Below, piece by piece: positions 46,379-56,346 of a stretch of 64,000 bases of DNA; the first letter of the stretch is position 1; each line of letters opens with the position of its first letter. The stretch lies in assembly GCF_900128985.1 (NCBI RefSeq), contig NZ_FQUC01000006.1, positions 124,001 to 188,000 on the forward strand, read 5' to 3'. Position numbers and translations under genes: made by a program. The stretch comes from Indolivaga macrotermitis. Lineage in GTDB: Bacteria > Bacteroidota > Bacteroidia > Bacteroidales > Dysgonomonadaceae. The notes below the pieces were generated by a model, which worked only from the letters and a program-made list of their open reading frames with translations, had not been told where the DNA came from and searched no databases.

Positions 46379-47977
46379 CTAAATACGTACTACCTTATCC
46401 ACCACATATTCAAAATATTTTAGGTGGGTAGCCATCAGAATAGTGATATCCGGATATTGCTTCTTTATATTTTGGAAGATGGCAATCGCATTTTCAGTAC
46501 TGATACCTGCTGTAGGCTCATCTACAACCAACAGTTGCGGATTCTTGAGTAGTGCCTGCGCCAATAAAAGTTTTTTCCGTTGTCCTCCGCTCAATGTTTC
46601 GCCGTTTTCGCCTAACCAACTAGCCAGACCATCAGGAAGGGACGAACGCCAGCTAGCCAGATCGACCGTATCCAAAACGTGTTCAATTTCTTCATCAGGA
46701 TAACCCTCAAAGTTTTCACGTAGTGTCCCTGTAAGCAAATAAGCTTTTTGGGTAACATAAATACATTCGGGCACAGGTAAATGCGATAACACCTCATTGT
46801 CATTCCAGATCAATGCTCCTGTACGGCGATATTCGGGATAAAATAAACTGTTCAATAAAGTGGTTTTACCTTTCCCTGTCTCTCCGAAAAGCGCAATCCA
46901 TTCTCCTTTTTTGATTTCTAATGATACTTCGTTGGTAGATACAGTTGTTTCAGGGATTTTAGCACCTATATGTTTTAAACTTATATTTGCCAGATGCGAA
47001 TTCACTTTTACATCTTCGACCGGCTGCTCTCCCTCAGCGAGAATCGAGTCAAGGTCTTTAATCTGATGTGCTACGGAACTTTTTTCTGATTTTCCGGAAA
47101 AGAGCATTTCCGACAATTCAGCTTGTGCCATAATACCAAAGAAAACACCTAATGCTACAGGGGCATCTATTCCATAATTGCCCAAATTCCAAAGTAAGAA
47201 TGCTGCAATATAACTAAATCCGAGTCCGGCAACCAGTTGCAGCCAAAACGAATTGGTCTGTAGCTTATTTTCCGATTGTTCCAACTCCAGCATCCTTTGT
47301 TCATATTGTCCGATTGCTTTCTCTTCCAGATTGTATTTCGAAATTTCGATCCTGCCTCTGAAACTTTGAATCAGAGCCTGATTATTCTCTTCGCGATGCA
47401 ATTTAAGGTTTTCATATAGTTTCCTGTTTTTCCGAAAGAATAATTGGGGAACAATAAACAAAAGAATAGCCGAAGAAATAACAAATTCGATAGCTATAAC
47501 CTGCGAAAAAACAATAAGGAAGAAAAAATATATACTAAGTGTAAGTATAAGCGCGGCAAACGGCAAAAGCCACAATAGAATGTGGTTCAAAATCTGGTCG
47601 ACACCATATGTACTGTTTTCGAGTAATGCAGAGTTGTTATTAACTTGCTTTCTGAAATAAGAAAACTTAGCAACCGATTGGAATATATTCAATTGAAGCC
47701 TTTGCTGGGCATCCAGCGTTGACTTATGATTCTCCAATCGTTCGAAATATCTGGTTGCTGTACGCGACAGTGCCAGTAAACGGATAATAGCTGACGGAAC
47801 CAAATACGAAAACAAGGTATTCGCAGTAACAAACACTACACTACAGATAGCCAGAAACCATCCGGAAATAGCCGGAAGAGCAACAAATGCCACTGTCCAG
47901 AGCAGCAATAAAAAAAGCCCCTTTAACCATTTGCCAGCTAAGGGCTGTAAGATATATTTTACGATAAATTTGTTCAT
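46379..47977 (-). CDS. cydC: Thiol/heme ABC exporter subunit CydC
   Basis: 532 residues from ATG 47977 (MNKFIVKYIL), which overlaps the cydD stop by four bases (ATGA); an upstream in-frame ATG at 47998 is not preferred. Six-helix membrane domain with the CydC hallmarks ISGWFLAICSV and RLLALSRTATRYFERLENH, then an ATPase with Walker A GETGKGKTT, signature LSGGQRKKLLLAQ and Walker B LLVVDEPTAG. CydDC exports glutathione/cysteine or heme-linked thiols and is needed for cytochrome bd assembly. No cydAB genes are nearby. Confidence 0.92.
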   Translation of the reverse strand: MNKFIVKYILQPLAGKWLKGLFLLLLWTVAFVALPAISGWFLAICSVVFVTANTLFSYLVPSAIIRLLALSRTATRYFERLENHKSTLDAQQRLQLNIFQSVAKFSYFRKQVNNNSALLENSTYGVDQILNHILLWLLPFAALILTLSIYFFFLIVFSQVIAIEFVISSAILLFIVPQLFFRKNRKLYENLKLHREENNQALIQSFRGRIEISKYNLEEKAIGQYEQRMLELEQSENKLQTNSFWLQLVAGLGFSYIAAFLLWNLGNYGIDAPVALGVFFGIMAQAELSEMLFSGKSEKSSVAHQIKDLDSILAEGEQPVEDVKVNSHLANISLKHIGAKIPETTVSTNEVSLEIKKGEWIALFGETGKGKTTLLNSLFYPEYRRTGALIWNDNEVLSHLPVPECIYVTQKAYLLTGTLRENFEGYPDEEIEHVLDTVDLASWRSSLPDGLASWLGENGETLSGGQRKKLLLAQALLKNPQLLVVDEPTAGISTENAIAIFQNIKKQYPDITILMATHLKYFEYVVDKVVRI

Positions 47978-49617
47978 AACTTCATCTGCTCCCCCCAATT
48001 TAAATTCAGAATTGTATCGGCAACCGGGTCGAACATCTTCTCGTGTGACGCTACAATAACTAATCGGCTCTCAGCCAATTTCATTATTTGTGGAAGTATA
48101 ATTTCAATAGTACCGGCATCCAGATTAGCGGTAGGTTCATCCAAAATAGCTATAGGTTTCGGATGCAGCATCATACGGGCAAGAGTAACTAATTGTTTTT
48201 CACCTCCTGAAAGTTGCTTTCCATTATGGCTCAATACGGTCTGCCAGCCATCCTCCTTTTTATCCAGAATTTTATCCAAAAATTCGGGGTAGCTGTCATT
48301 TGCATCTATTTTCTTTTCCAGAAAAATATTGTATTGAAGTGTCCCGTCAAAGATAAAAGGAAACTGATTCATATACGATGAATTTACATTGAGCCATTGT
48401 TGAGACCACTCATTGTCTTTTCCGTTTACAGAGATCGTACCATCTTCGGCAAATAAACTCCCTGCACAGATTTTTAATAAAGTAGATTTACCGGAGCCCG
48501 AAATACCTTTTACCAATACTAATCCTTTATCGGGTAATTTCAGGTGTATGTTATGCAGTACTTTCACCGGCGAATCGGGATAAGCAAAGTTCAACCCTTT
48601 GATGTCAAGAGCCCTCAACATTTCGTCCATCTCTGTCTTAGTAGTGCTTATGTCTTTATTTAGTATCGGCATCACTAGTTTTGCAGATGCTAAAGCCTTA
48701 TTACGATCATGGTAAGCACTTACAAATTTCCGTAAATAAAAGAAAAAATAAGGAGATAGGGTTAATAAGAACAAGGCAATACGGAAATCATAACCTTTTC
48801 CGTAATTAGGTCCCGTCATAATCCCGAGAAGGCTCATCCCGAAATATATCGCAATAGCAGCTATAGAAATTGTAACAAAAAGCTCCAATACTGCCGAAGA
48901 AAGAATAGCTACCCGCATAACATTGGTGGTCGCTTTGTTCAATTCTTTACTTTTTTCGGACAAAAAACCGTATTGGGCTTTAAAGTTGTTTAAATTGACA
49001 ATCTCCGCGACAGTCTGCAGGCGATTGTAAAAAACAGCCGAATATTTCAAGAAAAGATTGATATGCTTCTTATGAAGCGCTTCGGCACCAACACCAATAA
49101 CGATCATTTGCATCGGTATAACCAAAAATGAAACCAATAGTACGAGGGCAACCCATTTTTCGACCCAAAAACAGACCACTAATAACATTCCGCTAACTAA
49201 AACCGATGCAACGGCATACGGAATGAAGAAAGCATAGAAAGGTTTTAAGTCATCGCTTACCCGGGTTACGAGCAATGTACTCGAAATAGAATCAAACTCG
49301 TTGCTGTTCAACAAGATCGGATAAAGCTTCTTTTTTATTTTCGAAACAATGATATTTCCTGCATTGTAATTAAACTGCGATGCAAAATGAGCAAAGATAT
49401 ATCTGGCGGTAAGAAACGCCAATGCATATAAAAGGACATTGGGCAAAATAAGTCCGTCATTGAGCCACGAAGCAGCGAATCCGGACAAGTACCAGCAAAA
49501 AAAGACAAAACAACCTGCACTTATAATAGTAAATACCGAAGCTAAGATATACTCACCTTTTGCTTCAGCTAATTTTTGACCCAGCCATCGGGAAGCATTT
49601 TCCTGATTTGAATTCAT
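47974..49617 (-). CDS. cydD: Thiol/heme ABC exporter subunit CydD
   Basis: 547 residues. Six-helix membrane domain with the CydD-type FLLTLSPYFFFYLRKFVSAYHDR segment, then an ATPase: Walker A GISGSGKST, signature LSGGEKQLVTLARMM, Walker B PIAILDEPTANLD. It forms a heterodimer with CydC; the two genes overlap by four bases. In this pair CydD comes first in transcription. A TAnnTTTG-like element (TATCTTTG, 49704-49697, minus) lies 80 bases upstream, without a well-spaced TTTG. Confidence 0.92.
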   Translation of the reverse strand: MNSNQENASRWLGQKLAEAKGEYILASVFTIISAGCFVFFCWYLSGFAASWLNDGLILPNVLLYALAFLTARYIFAHFASQFNYNAGNIIVSKIKKKLYPILLNSNEFDSISSTLLVTRVSDDLKPFYAFFIPYAVASVLVSGMLLVVCFWVEKWVALVLLVSFLVIPMQMIVIGVGAEALHKKHINLFLKYSAVFYNRLQTVAEIVNLNNFKAQYGFLSEKSKELNKATTNVMRVAILSSAVLELFVTISIAAIAIYFGMSLLGIMTGPNYGKGYDFRIALFLLTLSPYFFFYLRKFVSAYHDRNKALASAKLVMPILNKDISTTKTEMDEMLRALDIKGLNFAYPDSPVKVLHNIHLKLPDKGLVLVKGISGSGKSTLLKICAGSLFAEDGTISVNGKDNEWSQQWLNVNSSYMNQFPFIFDGTLQYNIFLEKKIDANDSYPEFLDKILDKKEDGWQTVLSHNGKQLSGGEKQLVTLARMMLHPKPIAILDEPTANLDAGTIEIILPQIMKLAESRLVIVASHEKMFDPVADTILNLNWGEQMKL

Positions 49618-49911
49618 TGATTATCTGTGATTTTAATTTCCATTGCTGAAAATGAACGGGAATTAAATACCGGAGAGGTTTTCATTCCCTTACTAACAAA
49701 GATAATTATTTATCCAAACAATTATAAAAAGAAAGGTATAATCAATTTTGGGCATTGTGTTTAACAACTTTGCCGCTTATAGTATTTTTTATTCCTGATT
49801 AATTGTAGAAGCACTCTACTATCGAAAGTGTGGATAGGTTACGTCCAATCTCAGTCCTCTTTAAGTTGGATCTTATTGATAAAATCTATGATATATAAAA
49901 TATAATTTATG

Positions 49912-50469
49912 CTAAAGCAATTCTATCTGTTTCAGTAATGTTTCGGCATGAGTAATAGACTTTATCCGCATTTGTTCCAGTTTCTCCTCATCATTCCGGT
50001 TCGCATAAGATAATCCTCCAGTATAAACATAACCCTGCCATTCCATTCCGCAAAGTACAGCAAACTGCTTAAAAGCCGGCATAAACTCTTCAATTGTATA
50101 GTTTTGTAGTCCTCCGTGTTTGTACATCTCCTCCGGTGCACCGGAAGTGAACGATAATAATAGTTTCTTACCATGCAGTTTATCTCCCGTTGAGCCATGT
50201 GAAAAACCATGAACAAAGACGTCTTCCATCCACTTTTTCATCAATGAAGGCATTCCATACCAGAAGAATGGAAATTGGAGTACAATTACATCTGCACCTG
50301 TCAATCGCTGCTGCTCGGCAGATACATCAATACAGAAGTCAGGGTATAATTTATCAAGAAGCGCAAATTCAGCCTGAGGTAAAATGCTTTGTAACTTATC
50401 CAGAATTATTCTATTTGCAAAAGACTGATTCAGGTCAGTATGACCCGAAACGATTAATATTCTCTTCAT
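49912..50469 (-). CDS. NAD(P)H-dependent flavin oxidoreductase (KefF/YwrO/MdaB type)
   Basis: 185 residues, flavodoxin_2 family. ILIVSGHTDLNQSFANRIILDKL forms the nucleotide loop, VIVLQFPFFWYGMPSLMKKWMEDVF the FMN/quinone region, and KKLLLSFTSGAPEEMY the second loop. The family reduces quinones or nitro compounds by two electrons and can protect against electrophiles. It sits divergently upstream of the second metal efflux system; a functional link is only by position. Confidence 0.9.
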   Translation of the reverse strand: MKRILIVSGHTDLNQSFANRIILDKLQSILPQAEFALLDKLYPDFCIDVSAEQQRLTGADVIVLQFPFFWYGMPSLMKKWMEDVFVHGFSHGSTGDKLHGKKLLLSFTSGAPEEMYKHGGLQNYTIEEFMPAFKQFAVLCGMEWQGYVYTGGLSYANRNDEEKLEQMRIKSITHAETLLKQIELL

Positions 50470-50602
50470 TTTTCTTTTTTTTTACTAATGTCATTTTGAA
50501 CAATGCAAATATATAAAAAGTACTGTTTTTGTTATTTGCCGTAAGGCTCATTGTATTTTGCTGACAAGCTTATTACAGTACTTAATCACGCACTACGGCA
50601 TT

Positions 50603-50672
50603 TTCTAATAGTTTTCTAATAGCATTCTAATACCTCTCTAACAGGGCAAAATAAAGGAACAGGTTACTTTTG
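50603..50672 (+). promoter_or_regulatory. Promoter of efflux system 2 with four 11-bp-spaced direct repeats
   Basis: TTCTAATA starts at 50603, 50614 and 50625, exactly 11 bp apart, with a degenerate fourth copy (CTCTAACA) at 50636. A -7 box TACTTTTG (TAnnTTTG) follows at 50665-50672, with no good TTTG at the -33 position. Helical-turn phasing and location just upstream of a -33-less promoter suit an OmpR-type activator, such as the regulator encoded at 56347-57036. Confidence 0.7.
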
Positions 50673-50709
50673 CCTCCCAATAAAATAAGTTTCAAAAAAG
50701 AGAGAATGT

Positions 50710-51819
50710 ATGAAAAACAAAAAACAATTGACGATTGTATTATTGTTACCATTGATATGCTTTATCACCTGTAAGAATAAAGAAGCAGACAGCGAAGCTA
50801 CGGCTTATCAGATAAAAGGCGACACAGTTTATGTAAGCGGGAATAATATTCTCGCATCAAAAATAAAACTATCGGATGTCGAAATTGAATCACATTCGAA
50901 AGAAGTAATAACAGCAGGTACTGTTCAGCCAATCCCTACCCAGTTTGCCTACATTGCCCCACCCTTTTCCGGAAGGATTATCAAATCATATATAAAACTG
51001 GGACAAACAATTAAAGCGAATACTCCCCTCTTCGAAATAATTTCCCCCGATTTCACTGCAACTCAAAAAGATTTCTTTCAAGCCCGTTCATCCAGAGAGT
51101 TAGCTCAAAAGGAATTGAAACGGAAGAAAGATCTGATAAAAAACGGAGTAGGTTCACAAAAAGAACTGGAAGAAGCATTAAGTGCCTTACAAATAGCAGA
51201 AAAAGAATACGAAAACTCCTATGCTGCTTTATTGGTCTATCAGATAAATCCGGAGAATATGGTATTAGGACAATCTCTTACAGTACGTTCTCCAATCTCA
51301 GGGTATATTATTGAAAACAATATTGTAACAGGTCAATACATTAAAGACGATTCTGAACCTATAGCAATTGTGGCCGATCTCTCGCAGGTATGGATCACTG
51401 CGCAGGTGAAAGAAAAAGATATACGGTTTATCCACGAAGGAGACAACATCGAAATGCATATGTCAGCTTATCCCGAAAAGATTATCAGTGGTAAAGTATT
51501 TCATATAGAGGAAGCTGTAGACGAAGCCACGCGTTCAATAAAAGTATTATCTATTTGCGAAAACAAAGAGCAGCTTCTCAAAATAGGGATGTATTGTACA
51601 ATACATTTTCTTCATAAAGCTTCTGATTTTATCCACATCCCCGAAACCGCCTTACTACAAGGAGAAAAAGACAGTTATATCTACACCGAAATAGCAGCGA
51701 ATACATATTTACGCACACCTGTGGAAGTAGAAGCTTTGAAAAACGGGAAAGCTGTAATATCGAAAGGACTTGATGCTGGCAGTAAGATAATAAGCGAAGG
51801 AGGGTACTATTTAAAATAA
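50710..51819 (+). CDS. Heavy-metal RND efflux periplasmic adaptor (CusB/CzcB-like), system 2
   Basis: 369 residues, lipoprotein (FITC, Cys21). It has the adaptor plan: IAPPFSGRIIKSYIKLGQTIKANTPLFEI (lipoyl half), helical hairpin (RSSRELAQKELKRKKDLIKNG), second half SPISGYIIENNIVTGQYIKDD, and beta-barrel domain VWITAQVKEKDIRFIHEG. No His-rich tail, unlike system 1. First gene of the order adaptor-pump-outer membrane, 64 bases before the pump. Confidence 0.9.
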   Translation: MKNKKQLTIVLLLPLICFITCKNKEADSEATAYQIKGDTVYVSGNNILASKIKLSDVEIESHSKEVITAGTVQPIPTQFAYIAPPFSGRIIKSYIKLGQTIKANTPLFEIISPDFTATQKDFFQARSSRELAQKELKRKKDLIKNGVGSQKELEEALSALQIAEKEYENSYAALLVYQINPENMVLGQSLTVRSPISGYIIENNIVTGQYIKDDSEPIAIVADLSQVWITAQVKEKDIRFIHEGDNIEMHMSAYPEKIISGKVFHIEEAVDEATRSIKVLSICENKEQLLKIGMYCTIHFLHKASDFIHIPETALLQGEKDSYIYTEIAANTYLRTPVEVEALKNGKAVISKGLDAGSKIISEGGYYLK

Positions 51820-51883
51820 CATCACAAAAATCCAATGGAATTATCATTTCCGAGTATGTGATAACCATTGTTCAAAATAGATT

Positions 51884-54800
51884 ATGAAAAAAGATTTAAT
51901 GTTGACTGTAATACAAAAACGGTGGGTAATACTCTGCCTGTTTATCATACTTTGCATCTTCGGATATTATTCATGGAAGCAATTATCCATCGAAGCATAT
52001 CCGGATATTGCCGATGTTACGTCACAGGTAGTGACTCAAGTTCCGGGACTGGCAGCCGAAGAGGTTGAACAACAAATAACAATACCTATAGAGAGGGCTC
52101 TGAACGGATTACCGGGTATGTATGTAATGCGGAGTAAAAGTACGTTCGGATTATCGATGATCACTATCGTTTTTAAAGACGGGATAGAAGATTATTGGAG
52201 CCGCCAACGGGTACAGGAAAGATTAAACGAGGTTGAACTTCCTTATGGAGCTATACCCGGATTAGATCCGTTGACCTCGCCCACAGGAGAAATTTACCGT
52301 TATATTATAGAAAGCGATAAACATTCGCTAAGGGAACTTACTGATTTACAGAACTGGGTGATCATTCCCCGTATAAAGCAAGTACCGGGAGTAGCCGATG
52401 TTAGTAATTTCGGAGGAATAACAACTCAATATCAGGTAGAAATAGATCCTCAAAAGCTGGAACAATATCATTTATCATTAGATCAGGTAATTGAAGCAAT
52501 TGAGAATAATAATTCGAATGTAGGAGGAAGTATACTCAATCGGGGAGATTTAGGATATGTGGTAAGAGGTATCGGACTTATTTCCGATTTGGATGATCTG
52601 GGCAAGATTGTTGTCAGCTCAGAAAACGGCGTCCCTGTTTTCCTGAACGAAATAGGTAAACTCAAGTATGGAAATCTCGAACGCAAAGGTGTTTTCGGAT
52701 ATAGTGACCGTAAACGCGAATACTCGGAAAGTATAGAAGGAATAGTCCTTCTTTTGAAACACGAGAATCCGTCTGTAGTTCTTGAAGGCATTAAGAATGC
52801 AGTAGAGGAACTGAATAAAGAAACTCTGCCCGAAGGTGTAAATATACACACCTTCCTCGACCGTACCGAATTAGTTGACACCACCTTGTCTACAGTTTCC
52901 CGTACTTTATTGGAAGGGATGATACTGGTAATCGTTGTTCTCATTATCTTTTTGGGTAATTGGCGCGGGGCTTTATTAGTTGCTGTTACTATTCCTATAT
53001 CATTACTTATCGCTTTTATACTGATGCACCTGACCGATATTCCGGCTAACTTATTATCTCTGGGAGCAATCGATTTTGGTATTATAGTAGATGGTGCCAT
53101 TGTGATGATGGAAACAATATTGAAGAAACGGGAAGATCATCCTCAAGAATATCTGGAAGAGAAGAGTATTACAAGACGAGTTACCGACGTTGCCAAACCC
53201 ATTGCATTTGCTACAATCATTATCATTACAGCCTATCTGCCGCTTTTCGCCTTCGAACGGGTCGAACGTAAATTATTTACACCGATGGCATTTACTGTAA
53301 GTTACGCACTCTTAGGCGCACTGCTGGTTGCTTTATTCCTTATACCGGGTATCGGATATGCCCTTTATCGTAAACCGAGGAAAATATATCATAATAAATG
53401 GCTCGAAAAACTAACTCTGAAATATTCATCAGCAGTAAATAAGATACTGATTAAACCCCGTAAAATAATAACATCTGTTATCGCTATTTTCATTTGTGCA
53501 ATCGGATTGACTCTATTTGTAGGAAAAGATTTTTTGCCTGTACTGGACGAAGGTTCCATATGGTTACAGGTAAATCTTCCACCCGGAATAACAGTAGAAA
53601 AATCAAGAGAATTATCCGACACGCTCCGTCAACGAACTATGAAGTATGACGAGGTTACTTATATTGCCGTTCAGGCAGGACGAAACGATGACGGCACCGA
53701 TCCCTTCACCCCTTCGCACTTCGAAGTTTCGATAGGGATAAAGCCATATAATGAGTGGCCTGGCGGAAAAACAAAAAACGACCTGATAGAAGAATTGTCT
53801 AAAGAATATGAGTCATTACCGGGTTTCCGTGTCGGATTTAGCCAACCTATGATCGACGGAGTCATGGACAAAATAGCAGGAGCACATAGCGAACTTGTTG
53901 TAAAAATATATGGGGATGATTTCAAAGAAACCCGCCGGATAGCAGAAGACATATTGAATACATTGAAAAATGTAGATGGAGCCGTAGATCTGGACATCGA
54001 TCAAGAGCCCCCTCTACCCCAACTCCAAGTTCATATGAACAGAGATGCCATTGCGCGTTACGGGCTGAATGTTTCGGATGTAAGTAACCTGATAGAAGTA
54101 GCTATAGGAGGAAAAGCTATATCGCAAATTTATCAGAATGACAGGGTATACGATATTACTTGCAAATATGATGAGAACTCGCGTAATACTCCCGAAAAAA
54201 TAGCAGGATTGATGCTAACATCTGCAACCGGAGCTAAAATTCCGTTATCGCAAGTTGCTGATATAAAACTGAGTATAGGAGAAAGTACCATAACCCGGGA
54301 AATGAATAAACGCCACCTGACTGTAAAACTAAACCTCCGTGGACGGGATCTTGCCTCATTTCTAAAGGAAAGCCAATCTGAAATAGAGAAAAATATAGTG
54401 TATGATCATAATAAATACCATATTAAATGGGGTGGACAGTTCGAAAATCAAAACAGGGCTTATTCGCGCTTAGCAGTAATTGTTCCGCTGGCGTTAGCGA
54501 TTATGTTCGTGCTCCTCTATTCCGCATTCGGTAAATTCCGACAGGCAGGGTTAGTCTTAGCAATTGTGCCTTTGGCTTTGTTCGGAGGAATGCTGGCATT
54601 GAATATACGGGGTATGACACTGAATGTATCTTCGGCGGTCGGCTTCATTGCTTTGTTCGGAGTAGCTATTCAAAACGGAGTAATTATGATCTCACATATC
54701 AATAGTCTACGGAAAGATGGGATGCCTTTATATGGAGCTGTATCCGACGGGGCACGCCACCGTTTCCGTCCGGTATTAATGACTGCAACTGTAGCTATAT

Positions 54801-54988
54801 TAGGTTTATTACCGGCTTCTCTGGCTACAGGTATAGGTTCTGATGTTCAGCGTCCCCTGGCCACAGTTATCGTGTACGGTCTAATGTTTTCTACCATTAT
54901 AACACTATTCGCATTGCCGGCTTTCTATTATATGATAGAATCCAGAGTAGAGAAATTAAGAAAAAAATCAGATTATGAAAATAAATAA
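51884..54988 (+). CDS. Heavy-metal RND efflux pump (CusA/CzcA family), system 2
   Basis: 1034 residues. Starts KKDLMLTVIQKRWVILCLFIIL and has LSIEAYPDIADVTSQVVTQ, the HME-type SLGAIDFGIIVDGAIVMMET helix 4 and GDDFKETRRIAEDIL in the porter domain. Distinct from system 1 in sequence throughout, so this is not a recent duplicate. It ends 14 bases into the next gene. Metal specificity is not decided; the cognate two-component system suggests periplasmic metal sensing. Confidence 0.93.
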   Translation: MKKDLMLTVIQKRWVILCLFIILCIFGYYSWKQLSIEAYPDIADVTSQVVTQVPGLAAEEVEQQITIPIERALNGLPGMYVMRSKSTFGLSMITIVFKDGIEDYWSRQRVQERLNEVELPYGAIPGLDPLTSPTGEIYRYIIESDKHSLRELTDLQNWVIIPRIKQVPGVADVSNFGGITTQYQVEIDPQKLEQYHLSLDQVIEAIENNNSNVGGSILNRGDLGYVVRGIGLISDLDDLGKIVVSSENGVPVFLNEIGKLKYGNLERKGVFGYSDRKREYSESIEGIVLLLKHENPSVVLEGIKNAVEELNKETLPEGVNIHTFLDRTELVDTTLSTVSRTLLEGMILVIVVLIIFLGNWRGALLVAVTIPISLLIAFILMHLTDIPANLLSLGAIDFGIIVDGAIVMMETILKKREDHPQEYLEEKSITRRVTDVAKPIAFATIIIITAYLPLFAFERVERKLFTPMAFTVSYALLGALLVALFLIPGIGYALYRKPRKIYHNKWLEKLTLKYSSAVNKILIKPRKIITSVIAIFICAIGLTLFVGKDFLPVLDEGSIWLQVNLPPGITVEKSRELSDTLRQRTMKYDEVTYIAVQAGRNDDGTDPFTPSHFEVSIGIKPYNEWPGGKTKNDLIEELSKEYESLPGFRVGFSQPMIDGVMDKIAGAHSELVVKIYGDDFKETRRIAEDILNTLKNVDGAVDLDIDQEPPLPQLQVHMNRDAIARYGLNVSDVSNLIEVAIGGKAISQIYQNDRVYDITCKYDENSRNTPEKIAGLMLTSATGAKIPLSQVADIKLSIGESTITREMNKRHLTVKLNLRGRDLASFLKESQSEIEKNIVYDHNKYHIKWGGQFENQNRAYSRLAVIVPLALAIMFVLLYSAFGKFRQAGLVLAIVPLALFGGMLALNIRGMTLNVSSAVGFIALFGVAIQNGVIMISHINSLRKDGMPLYGAVSDGARHRFRPVLMTATVAILGLLPASLATGIGSDVQRPLATVIVYGLMFSTIITLFALPAFYYMIESRVEKLRKKSDYENK

Positions 54989-56225
54989 ACTAAAAACAAT
55001 ATTGATAATCAGTTTTATCTCTATAAATTTCGGGACTATGCTCCGGTCTGAGAATTCCGAGAACAACACACAGCACACATTGTCTTTTTCCGAATTTCTG
55101 AATCAGGTCGGTAAAAATAACCTCGGCTATTTAGCCGAAAAGTACAATGTAAATATAGCAGAAGCAGAGATTATAGCACAGAAGGTATTACCCGACCCCG
55201 ATCTGGACTTTGAGGCTGCCAATGATGCTTTTAAGCTAGGAGTATCCTATAACTGGGAACTGGGAAACAAACGTGGTGCAAGGGTACGTCTCGCCAAGAG
55301 TCAGGCGGAACTTGAAAAACTGGCTTTAGAATATTATTATCAGGAATTGCGAGCCGAAGCAGCGAATCTGTTTTTAGATGCGATTCAGCAAAAAGAACTT
55401 TTGTCCGTAAAAGAGAGCTCATACGAATATATGTTACAACTAAGCCGGTCGGACAGTATCCGTTTCAGATTAGGAGAAATAACAGAAGTTGATGCACGCC
55501 AGTCGAAACTGGAAGCGACCACTCTTCTCAACGATGTCTTCGAGCAGGAAGCGGTTTACAAATCGGCTTTAGCATCTCTAAACCAGTTTATGGGTAAAAC
55601 ATCCGATACCTTCAATATCCCTCTGGCTAAATGGGATACCCTGAATAGGGAATACAACCTTCCGGATCTTGCATCCCAAGGGATAACTAACCGTATAGAC
55701 CTTTTTGCAGCACATAAGAATGTAGAAGTATCAATCAACCAGCAAAAACTGGTAAAGGCCGAGCGTAAAATGGACTTAGGCCTTTCAGTTAACTATGAAC
55801 GAGACTGGCACGGATTTCTGCCACCTTCGCGGTCCTACACTGCAGGTGTCTCCATTCCTTTAAAGTTTTCGAATCTGAATAAGGGTGCTATAAAAGTGGC
55901 ACAATACGGTATAGAACAATCGAAAACACAGCAAAAAACGTTAGAATTACAAGTTCAAACAGAAATATCTCAAGCCTTTTTTTACTTCGAAGCTGCCAAG
56001 AAAAAAGTAAAGCAATATCAAACGGGATTACTAGAAGAATCCCGCAAAATACTGGATGGAATGGTATATAAGTATAAACGCGGCGAAACCAATATCATGG
56101 AAGTATTAATTGCCCAACGAACATATAATGAGGTTCAGGAACAGTATCTCGAAACGATAAAAGGGTATGCTTCTTCATTAGTTAATCTGCAAAAAGCATG
56201 CGGAATATGGGATATTGAACTCTAA
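54975..56225 (+). CDS. Outer-membrane efflux protein (TolC/CzcC family), system 2
   Basis: 416 residues. A hydrophobic N-terminus acts as signal peptide (IISFISINFGTMLRS). TolC repeats: LSFSEFLNQVGKNNLGYLAEKYN, DPDLDFEAAND, and the second repeat ending IMEVLIAQRTYNEVQEQYLETIKGYASSLVNLQKAC in broken form. It overlaps the pump gene by 14 bases, showing coupling. Third gene of the operon. Confidence 0.9.
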   Translation: MKINKLKTILIISFISINFGTMLRSENSENNTQHTLSFSEFLNQVGKNNLGYLAEKYNVNIAEAEIIAQKVLPDPDLDFEAANDAFKLGVSYNWELGNKRGARVRLAKSQAELEKLALEYYYQELRAEAANLFLDAIQQKELLSVKESSYEYMLQLSRSDSIRFRLGEITEVDARQSKLEATTLLNDVFEQEAVYKSALASLNQFMGKTSDTFNIPLAKWDTLNREYNLPDLASQGITNRIDLFAAHKNVEVSINQQKLVKAERKMDLGLSVNYERDWHGFLPPSRSYTAGVSIPLKFSNLNKGAIKVAQYGIEQSKTQQKTLELQVQTEISQAFFYFEAAKKKVKQYQTGLLEESRKILDGMVYKYKRGETNIMEVLIAQRTYNEVQEQYLETIKGYASSLVNLQKACGIWDIEL

Positions 56226-56319
56226 AAAAGTATCTTTGTTATACTCATTATACAAGTAACAGACAGCTTTCGATAAAAATATAACTGATTGTTATTATTT
56301 GGCTTGTAAATAAAAAAAA

Positions 56320-56330
56320 GGTCTGAGACC
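56320..56330 (+). repeat. GGTCTGAGACC leader palindrome upstream of the response regulator
   Basis: Plus-strand copy, ending 16 nt before the ATG at 56347, flanked by AAAAA and TTAATT. The same core in the same orientation relative to the gene as at 12956-12966, 17225-17235 and 20124-20161. Confidence 0.65.
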
Positions 56331-56346
56331 TTAATTCAAAATCTAC

